Source of the DNA: JBCCZC01 sp039188505
GTDB lineage: Bacteria > Pseudomonadota > Gammaproteobacteria > Xanthomonadales > SZUA-38
Assembly (NCBI GenBank): GCA_039188505.1
Contig: JBCCZC010000113.1
Location: 1-14,307, forward strand
Direction: 5' to 3'
DNA: 14,307 nt
Shown here piece by piece: positions 6,559 through 12,140 of the stretch (positions are counted from its first letter, which is position 1; each line of letters opens with the position of its first letter). The notes under the pieces are model-generated. The model saw nothing but the letters and a program-made list of their open reading frames with translations. It made no database searches and was not told the DNA's origin. The translations under genes and the position numbers were made by a program.

Positions 6559-7275
6559 ATGCGAATAGCACTTCTCGCCCTGCTCCTCGGCCTGACCGCC
6601 ATCCCCGCCGGTGCCGAGCCCTACACCACAGGCCCCGCCAGCCGCGACGGCATCGGCAAGTTCTACATGGGCCGGGAGATCTCGCACGTCATGGGACACC
6701 TCGGCGCGGGATGGCTAGAACGTCCCGAGCGCGAGCGCGAGGAGCGGACGGACCTGGTTGTCGAGAACATGGACCTTGCGCCGGACGCGACGGTCGCCGA
6801 TATCGGCGCGGGCACCGGGTACTTCTCGCTGCGCATCGCTGAGGCCGTCCCCGATGGCAAGGTGATTGCGGTCGATATCCAGCCCGAGATGCTCGCCATG
6901 GTCGAAACGCGCGCCGCGGCCGAGGGATTCCGAAACGTGCACAGCCGGCGCGGCGAGATCGATGATCCGCGCCTCGAACCCGCCAGCGTGGACGCCGCCC
7001 TCATCGTCGACGCCTACCACGAGTTCTCCCATCCGGTCGAAATGCTTGCCGGAATCTACACGGGGCTCAAGCCCGGTGGGCGGCTGTATCTGCTCGAATA
7101 CCGGCTCGAGGACCCGCGCGTTCCGATCAAGCGACTCCACAAGATGAGCGAGGCCCAGGCCCGGAAGGAAGTCGAGGCAGCGGGCCTGCGCTGGATCGAG
7201 ACCGCCGACTTCTTGCCCCAGCAGCATTTCCTCGTATTCGAGAAACCGGCCGAAGCGCCGGCGACCGCCGAGTAG
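6559..7275 (+). CDS. SAM-dependent methyltransferase-fold protein with Sec signal peptide
   Basis: This encodes 238 residues. Residues 1-19 look like a Sec signal peptide: Arg2, hydrophobic LALLLGL and AGA before a predicted cut at 19/20. The mature protein is a class I methyltransferase with motif I VADIGAGTGYFS (79-90), acidic Asp106 in VIAVDIQPEM, DAYHEF (151-156) in the motif II/III area and LKPGGRLYLLEY (170-181). GREISHVMGHLGAGWLERPE (38-57) is a conserved-looking pre-domain block. The SAM site appears intact, yet SAM is not known to be available in the periplasm, so either the protein stays inside or it does something else. An internal ATG at 6667 would remove the signal, but the canonical signal sequence favours 6559. 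The 6559 start has no strong ribosome binding site. The substrate is unknown. Confidence 0.85.
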   Translation: MRIALLALLLGLTAIPAGAEPYTTGPASRDGIGKFYMGREISHVMGHLGAGWLERPEREREERTDLVVENMDLAPDATVADIGAGTGYFSLRIAEAVPDGKVIAVDIQPEMLAMVETRAAAEGFRNVHSRRGEIDDPRLEPASVDAALIVDAYHEFSHPVEMLAGIYTGLKPGGRLYLLEYRLEDPRVPIKRLHKMSEAQARKEVEAAGLRWIETADFLPQQHFLVFEKPAEAPATAE

Positions 7276-7380
7276 CGCCCGCGACACCGGCGGCGTCCTT
7301 TCCGGACCGCCCCCCTCTCCCTGTACCGCCATTCGCGAAGCACTCCGCGACGGGCGCGTGCGTCCCCGATCCGCTGACCA
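7276..7380. other. Intergenic sequence, nothing recognised
   Basis: These 105 bp lie between the methyltransferase stop and the gntR regulatory region. No gene is seen, and no hairpin plus T-tract terminator is convincing. Confidence 0.4.
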
Positions 7381-7440
7381 TGCACAGTGCTTGACCACTG
7401 TGTATATGTTTGTATACTGTGTATATAATCTATGCACAGT
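7381..7440 (+). promoter_or_regulatory. gntR operon promoter with four operator half-sites
   Basis: This is a sharply AT-rich island in GC-rich DNA. The half-site ACTGTG(T/C)A occurs four times: reversed at 7381-7388, forward at 7397-7404 and 7416-7423, and reversed at 7433-7440. The outer pairs form dyads: CACAGTG (7383-7389) with CACTGTG (7396-7402), and ACTGTGTATA (7416-7425) with TATGCACAGT (7431-7440), 9 of 10 matching. TTGACC (7391-7396) and TATACT (7413-7418) with a 16-bp spacer make a good sigma-70 promoter; an exact TATAAT lies at 7424-7429 but without a good -35. Promoter and half-sites overlap, which predicts repression by the GntR protein encoded just downstream. Confidence 0.75.
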
Positions 7441-7460
7441 TAGGTGCGCAAAGAAACGCC

Positions 7461-7865
7461 ATGGAGCCCAGCTTCGTACTTTCCCAGACCGACGGTCGAC
7501 CGATGTATTTGCAGATCATCGAGCAGATCAAGCTCCGCATCGCCGTCGGCGACTGGGAACCCGGCTACCGGCTCCCGTCGATCCGGGAGCTGGCCGTCGC
7601 GACGCGGGTCAGCGTCATCACGGTCAAGCGGGCCTACCAGGAGCTCGAGGCCGAGGGACTGATCCTGACCCGACAGGGCAAGGGGTCTTTCGTGGCCCAG
7701 GTCGAGGCGATCGGCCAGCGCCTGAAAGAGGAACCGCTGGACCAGCACCTTCGGGAAGCCATCAAGGTGGCGCGGTCCCTCGGCATCAGCGATGAGGAAC
7801 TTCGCGAGCGGCTGGAATCGCTGCTGGCTGAGGAAGGCACCCGCGCGGTGGAGAAAAAGGCATGA
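7461..7865 (+). CDS. GntR-family regulator, YtrA subfamily
   Basis: This is a 134-residue cytoplasmic repressor-type protein. The GntR winged helix spans about residues 12-79: PMYLQIIEQIKLRIAVGDW, then PGYRLPSIRELA (34-45), the recognition helix near VSVITVKRAYQELEAEGL (50-67) and the wing at TRQGKGSFV (70-78). Only about 55 residues follow, with a helical tail rich in Glu and Arg. That is typical of the YtrA subfamily, which dimerises through this tail and lacks the large ligand domains of other GntR groups. The ATG at 7461 is preferred; an in-frame TTG at 7410 lies inside the operator. The ribosome binding site (AAAGA) is weak. The stop overlaps the ABC ATPase start as ATGA. YtrA-type genes usually control the ABC transporter beside them, as this layout implies. 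Confidence 0.93.
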   Translation: MEPSFVLSQTDGRPMYLQIIEQIKLRIAVGDWEPGYRLPSIRELAVATRVSVITVKRAYQELEAEGLILTRQGKGSFVAQVEAIGQRLKEEPLDQHLREAIKVARSLGISDEELRERLESLLAEEGTRAVEKKA

Positions 7866-8761
7866 ACACGAATCACATCATCGAACTCGCCGGGGTGAGC
7901 AAGCGCTACGAGCACTTCGAGCTGGCGGACGTCGACCTGGCGCTCGAGCCCGGCCACATCATGGGCTTCATCGGCCCCAATGGTGCAGGCAAGTCGACGA
8001 CGCTCCGGATCATCATGGGGCTGATCGCGCCCGATGCCGGCACGGTCGACGTGCTGGGTCGGCGTATGCCGGGCGATCAGGTGACGGCGAAGCGGGAGAT
8101 CGGTTTCGCCTCCGAGGACATGCGCCTCTACCCCTCGGCCACGCTGGCGTGGCACATGGATTTCATCCGCTCGATCTACCCGGGCTGGGACGACCCCTAT
8201 GCGGCACAACTGCTGAAGCGCTTCGATCTGCACGCAGAGCAGCCGATCAAGGGACTGTCCCACGGCCAGCGCGTCAAGGCGGGACTCCTGCTGGTCCTTG
8301 CGCGCCGCCCCCGCCTGCTCGTCCTCGACGAGCCAACCACGGGCCTCGACCCGGTCGCGCGTACGGAAATTCTCAACGAGCTGATGGAGGTCGTCCTCGA
8401 CGAATCGCGCGCCGTCCTCTTCTCCTCCCACAACACGCAGGACGTCGAGCAGCTTTCGGATCAGATCACCTTCATCGACCGGGGCCGGATCCTGACTTCG
8501 CATGACAAGGAGACGTTCCTCGACAGCTGGCGCCGGATTCGCTTCGAGGCGCCCGACGACTTCGAGTTGCCCTCGTTGCCGGCCATCGCCGAAACACGCC
8601 GCAGCGGTCGCCTGGCGACCGTCACCACCGGCCAGTTCGGACCGGACGTCGCCACGCGTCTGACCGACTCCGGTGCCGTCATCCAAAGCATCGAGAACAT
8701 GACGCTGGAAGAGATCTTCGTTGCCGAAGTGATGTCCAGCCGCCAGGGAGAAGCCGCATGA
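7862..8761 (+). CDS. ABC transporter ATP-binding protein (YtrB/CcmA-like)
   Basis: This 299-residue cytoplasmic ATPase powers the permease encoded next. The nucleotide-binding domain fills residues 5 to about 215, with Walker A GPNGAGKST (38-46), a Q-loop region ASEDMRLYP (83-91) with Glu85 as in many ABC-2 type proteins, the signature LSHGQ (132-136), Walker B LLVLDEP (152-158) with catalytic Glu157, the D-loop GLDP and switch His190. About 80 further residues form a small C-terminal domain that ends in the ENMTLEEIF motif common to this class. All catalytic residues are present. It overlaps gntR by ATGA at its start and the permease by ATGA at its end. Substrate and direction cannot be read from it, although this class generally exports or acts on envelope compounds. 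Confidence 0.95.
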   Translation: MNTNHIIELAGVSKRYEHFELADVDLALEPGHIMGFIGPNGAGKSTTLRIIMGLIAPDAGTVDVLGRRMPGDQVTAKREIGFASEDMRLYPSATLAWHMDFIRSIYPGWDDPYAAQLLKRFDLHAEQPIKGLSHGQRVKAGLLLVLARRPRLLVLDEPTTGLDPVARTEILNELMEVVLDESRAVLFSSHNTQDVEQLSDQITFIDRGRILTSHDKETFLDSWRRIRFEAPDDFELPSLPAIAETRRSGRLATVTTGQFGPDVATRLTDSGAVIQSIENMTLEEIFVAEVMSSRQGEAA

Positions 8762-9471
8762 ACAGCGTGACCCGAACCGCAGCAGCACCCGGCGTCAGCG
8801 GATACGACCTCGTCTGGCCGCTCGTTCGCAAGGACTGGAGCTTCGTGAAGGGGCCCATGCTCGCCTATCTCGCCACGGGCCTCCTGGCGGTTGGACTTCT
8901 CGCGGTCGAAAATCGCTTCGCGTTGATCGTCGGCGTCTCGTTGCTCATCTCGGCCATCGTGATCATCGGCGTCCATTTCATCTTCGGAACGGTCATCAAC
9001 GAGCGCTCGAAACAGACGCTGCCGTTCATCATGAGCCTGCCGATCACCTACGGGCATTACAGCCTGGCGAAGCTGGTCTCCTGCCTCGGAGGCTTCACGA
9101 TTGCCTGGGGGCTGATCGTGCTCACGCTGCTGGCGGTCATCGGCGCAGACAACCACCTCCCGCCAGGTCTCGCGCCGTACGCCGTCATGGTGCTGCTGGA
9201 GCTTTTCGCCGCCTTCGCCGTCACGCTGGCCGTGGCCATGGTCTTCGAGTCCGAGGTCTGGACCATCGTGACGATGACCGTGCTCAACGTCGGCATCTCG
9301 ATCTTCATGAATGTCGTCGGCAGCCTGCAGGGAGTCGCCGCGCACATCGAAGGCCCGGTACCGGTCTGGAACGGTACCGTTCTTGGAATCATCACCGCCG
9401 AGCTGGTCGTCATTCTTGGCGCCGTCGCCGCCGCGTTGCTGCTGCAGCTGCGCAAATCCGACTTCCTCTGA
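8758..9471 (+). CDS. ABC-2 type transporter permease
   Basis: This is a 237-residue inner-membrane protein. Six hydrophobic segments are visible at about 32-50, 54-79, 103-128, 138-163, 167-190 and 208-231. After the second, the cytosolic block NERSKQTLPFIMSLPIT (81-97) matches the coupling-loop motif of ABC-2 permeases beside YtrB/BcrA-like ATPases. No other permease gene follows, so the complex is probably a homodimer with two copies of the ATPase. The start overlaps the ATPase stop (ATGA), which implies coupled translation. The transported substrate is unknown; relatives include peptide-antibiotic resistance and uncharacterised YtrA-controlled exporters. Confidence 0.9.
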   Translation: MNSVTRTAAAPGVSGYDLVWPLVRKDWSFVKGPMLAYLATGLLAVGLLAVENRFALIVGVSLLISAIVIIGVHFIFGTVINERSKQTLPFIMSLPITYGHYSLAKLVSCLGGFTIAWGLIVLTLLAVIGADNHLPPGLAPYAVMVLLELFAAFAVTLAVAMVFESEVWTIVTMTVLNVGISIFMNVVGSLQGVAAHIEGPVPVWNGTVLGIITAELVVILGAVAAALLLQLRKSDFL

Positions 9472-9475
9472 CGAA

Positions 9476-9490
9476 GCGGGCCAAGCCCGC
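9476..9490 (+). terminator. Small hairpin between permease and acyltransferase genes
   Basis: GCGGGC (9476-9481) pairs with GCCCGC (9485-9490) around a CAA loop, four bases after the permease stop. No T-tract follows, so it is unlikely to end transcription. It may attenuate the distal gene or stabilise the upstream mRNA. Confidence 0.35.
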
Positions 9491-9528
9491 CGCTCAGATC
9501 GCATAACCCCCAAAAGGAGAGGGAAACC

Positions 9529-10794
9529 ATGAACCGCATGAATCCTGCGGAGGGCCTCGCTCACCCCGAGTCCGGCCTTCCCCCGACCCGCTATCACTAC
9601 ATGGACAACCTCCGCGCGCTCGCCATGCTCGCGGGAATCTTCTTTCACGCAGCACTGGCCTACAGCCCGATGCTGAACCAGCTCTGGCTGTCCGCCAGCA
9701 GCGAAACCTCCGCCGCGATGGACTTCTTCGCCTGGTTCTCGCACCTGTTCCGGATGCCGCTCTTCTTCCTGATCGCGGGCTTCTTCACCTGCTATCTGGT
9801 GGGCAAACGAGGCATCGGCGGCCTGCTGAAGAACCGTGCGCTGCGGATTCTCGTGCCCTTCGTGGTGTTCCTGCCGCTGGTCTGGATCACCATCGGCACG
9901 GGGATCGAATGGGCCATGGCCAACGTGGAGCAGAAGTCCCCGCTGCTGAACGTCTTCGCGTACATGGCGTCGATGCCCGATGCTCCGCCGCCGCCGGTGA
10001 CGACCACCCACCTGTGGTTCCTCTACAACCTCTGCCAGTTCTACCTGGTCTACGCGGTACTCGAGCGGACCGGTGTGCTGAAGGCCCGATGGGCCGGCGT
10101 CCTCGCGGATCCGCGCTTCCTGATCTTCGTGCTGCCGCTGTTGATCCTGCCGGCGCTCGCCACCCAGCCCTCGCCGCACCCGGCCCCGGAGCAGTTCACG
10201 CCGAAGCTCTGGGCGTTCGGCTTCTACGGACTGTTCTTCCTGGTCGGCGCGCAGCTTTTCCGCCAGCCCGCGCGTATCGACGCGCTGCGACCCTGGGCGC
10301 CGTGGCTGCTGGTCTCGAGCCTCGGACTCTATGCCGGCTTCTATGCCCTCCTGCCCAAGAGCATCAGCCTGGAGGCGGCGATGGCGAGCCAGCAGGCTGG
10401 CGTCACCATGACGCTGGGCCACGTGGGCACAGCGGCGCTCGGAGCGATCGTTGCGGTGCACATGACCCTCGTCTGTCTCGTCGCCGGACGCATCTTCATG
10501 GATCGCGCCAATCCCATCGTCCGCTTCATCGCAGATTCGTCCTACTGGGTCTACATCATTCACCTGCCGCTGCTGTTCGGGATCCAGTACTGGCTGCTGG
10601 ACTCCACGCTCGGGATGTGGTCCCAGTTCGCGGTCTCGTCGTTCGGAACGCTGGCGATCGGCATTCTGACCTACACGGTGTTCGTGCGCTGGACCCCGCT
10701 GGGTTGGTTGCTCCATGGGCGCCGGAAGCAGGGTTCCCGGCCGCAGAGCACCGCCGCGGCGGCCGGCGATGTGGCCCAGGAGATCGGCGCCTGA
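9529..10794 (+). CDS. Acyltransferase 3 family membrane protein (OpgC/MdoC-like)
   Basis: This is a 421-residue inner-membrane acyltransferase. It begins with the family block YMDNLRALAMLAGIFFHAAL (24-43), with Arg29 and the likely catalytic His40. RALRILVPFVVF (103-114) and THLWFLYNLCQFYLVY (160-175) are typical of the OpgC-like branch, which transfers acyl groups such as succinyl to periplasmic glucans. SSYWVYIIHLPLLF (337-350) is the usual C-terminal helix. About ten hydrophobic segments are apparent. The tail after 395 is polar and Ala-rich. The ATG at 9529 has a strong AAAGGAG nine bases upstream. It follows the ABC permease by 57 bp on the same strand and is most likely the fourth gene of the gntR operon. 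The acceptor is unknown; a glycan or lipid of the envelope is likely. Confidence 0.9.
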   Translation: MNRMNPAEGLAHPESGLPPTRYHYMDNLRALAMLAGIFFHAALAYSPMLNQLWLSASSETSAAMDFFAWFSHLFRMPLFFLIAGFFTCYLVGKRGIGGLLKNRALRILVPFVVFLPLVWITIGTGIEWAMANVEQKSPLLNVFAYMASMPDAPPPPVTTTHLWFLYNLCQFYLVYAVLERTGVLKARWAGVLADPRFLIFVLPLLILPALATQPSPHPAPEQFTPKLWAFGFYGLFFLVGAQLFRQPARIDALRPWAPWLLVSSLGLYAGFYALLPKSISLEAAMASQQAGVTMTLGHVGTAALGAIVAVHMTLVCLVAGRIFMDRANPIVRFIADSSYWVYIIHLPLLFGIQYWLLDSTLGMWSQFAVSSFGTLAIGILTYTVFVRWTPLGWLLHGRRKQGSRPQSTAAAAGDVAQEIGA

Positions 10795-10810
10795 CGGCAT
10801 TGCGCTGCGT

Positions 10811-10830
10811 CGGCTGTCGGGAGGCAGCCG
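10811..10830. terminator. Possible shared terminator hairpin
   Basis: CGGCTG (10811-10816) pairs with CAGCCG (10825-10830) around an 8-base loop, in the 54-bp gap between two convergent genes. The position suits a bidirectional terminator, but there is no clear T-tract on either strand. Confidence 0.4.
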
Positions 10831-10848
10831 GCGCCTTCACGGGCGGAT

Positions 10849-12126
10849 TCAGGCGTCGAACTGGGTGCCCGTGGGGGTGGCCTCGTGCAGCCGGGCCACG
10901 TTCCAGGCAGGGGGCAGCTCCGCGCCCCCGAGGATCGCCCCGGCCAGGCGATTGCCGACGGCCGGACCAAGCTTGAACCCGTGTCCCGAGCCGCCGCCGG
11001 CCAGCCAGACGTTCTCGGCGCCCGGGTGGCGGTCGAGGATCAGCTGGCCATCCGGGCTGTTTTCATACTGGCAGACCCGCGCTTCGATGAGTGGGGCATC
11101 GGCCAGCTCGGGAAAACGCTGGCGCATGAACGCCCGCGCCTTCGCGATGGCGCCCGGATCGGGAATCCGCTCGAGCGTGTCGGGATCGATGAGCGGCCCC
11201 CGCGTGTCATCGGCCAGCTTGAAGCCGCGCCGGTGGGCGTCGGGCAGGCCGTAGAGCACGTCGTCGCCGAAATCCAGCCAGACCGGCAGGCGCTCGGGGC
11301 CGTAGGCGTCGGAACCCGCCGGTTGACCGAAGTAGAGGACATCCTGCCGGGAAGGAAAGAGCGCATCGCCGACGACGTCGGGAAACAGCCTGCCAAGCCA
11401 GGGTCCGCAGGCGAAGACGAACGCGTCGGCTCGCATCACCGAGGCCGGTTCGCTGCCCGCGGCGAGGGTGATCGCTTCGAGGCGTCCGCCGGTGATCGCC
11501 GTCGCCGCGACGCGTGCGGTGGCATAGTGCCCACCAAGCTCGACGAAGCGATCGCGCACCACCTCGCAGCAGCGCCGCGAAGAAAGCATCCCGGCACGCT
11601 CCTCGAAATAGAGCCGCTTGATGCCGTCGAAGTTGATCTGCGGCCAGCGGTGTCGGGCCTCCTCGAGGGTCGGTTCGGCGACCGGAAAACCCAGCTCCTG
11701 CATGATCGGCAGCGACGAACGGACGTAACGATCGTCGTCCGAACGCAGCATCCACAGGGCCCCGGTGGGCACATGGAGCGCATCATCTGTGGTCGCGTCG
11801 AGGGCCTCCCAGAGTGGATAGGCCTCCTGCACCATTTCGGCGTAGATGCGATCAGGGCCGTAGATGGCCCGGATCACCCGGCTCTCGCCCCCGGAGCTAG
11901 CGCGGGCGTTGCCCGGTCCCCAGGCGTCGACCAGCGTGACGTTGGCGCCGGCCCGCTGCAGCGCGAGGGCGGTCCAGCCGCCGAAGGCACCCGCGCCGAC
12001 CACCACGATGCGGCGGCCGCGACCCGGCTGATCGCCGGTCTGCCCCAGCCCCGTTGCGGGAGCCAGAAACGCAGCCGCCAGCCCCTGGAGGAGCTGGCGG
12101 CGCGAAAGGTCGAGCGCTTGCGGCAT
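10849..12126 (-). CDS. Tat-exported FAD-dependent oxidoreductase, monomeric sarcosine oxidase-like
   Basis: This 425-residue flavoenzyme of the DAO/MSOX family probably oxidises a secondary amine or N-methyl amino acid in the periplasm. The N-terminus carries a Tat signal: SRRQLL (8-13), a mild hydrophobic stretch, and a possible cut after APA (22-24). The FAD motif is VVVGAGAFGG (41-50), with Asp67 ending beta-2. SSGGESRVIR (77-86) matches the MSOX segment with two active-site arginines. Lys303 in GFKL aligns with the oxygen-activating lysine of MSOX. Cys352 in VCQYENSPDG aligns with the cysteine that covalently holds FAD. The C-terminal GGGSGHGFKLGPAVG (377-391) is the family FAD-binding block. 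It starts 14 bp after the TonB receptor stop, so one operon is likely. The ribosome binding site is weak. Confidence 0.9.
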   Translation of the reverse strand: MPQALDLSRRQLLQGLAAAFLAPATGLGQTGDQPGRGRRIVVVGAGAFGGWTALALQRAGANVTLVDAWGPGNARASSGGESRVIRAIYGPDRIYAEMVQEAYPLWEALDATTDDALHVPTGALWMLRSDDDRYVRSSLPIMQELGFPVAEPTLEEARHRWPQINFDGIKRLYFEERAGMLSSRRCCEVVRDRFVELGGHYATARVAATAITGGRLEAITLAAGSEPASVMRADAFVFACGPWLGRLFPDVVGDALFPSRQDVLYFGQPAGSDAYGPERLPVWLDFGDDVLYGLPDAHRRGFKLADDTRGPLIDPDTLERIPDPGAIAKARAFMRQRFPELADAPLIEARVCQYENSPDGQLILDRHPGAENVWLAGGGSGHGFKLGPAVGNRLAGAILGGAELPPAWNVARLHEATPTGTQFDA

Positions 12127-12140
12127 GCCGCGAAGCGAAC

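Noticed and set aside
7256..7292. CGCCGG...CCGGCG as a terminator after the methyltransferase gene
   Set aside because: The loop is about 25 bases, one arm is inside the coding sequence and no T-tract follows.
7410..7460. Upstream TTG start for gntR
   Set aside because: It would place coding sequence inside the -10 and operator region; the ATG at 7461 gives the standard YtrA N-terminus.
8461..10800. Very long minus-strand open frame (779 codons) antisense to the ABC permease and acyltransferase
   Set aside because: It is a by-product of high GC: its product is a run of charged, Gln/His/Arg/Glu-rich sequence with no domain, while the plus strand encodes recognisable membrane proteins.
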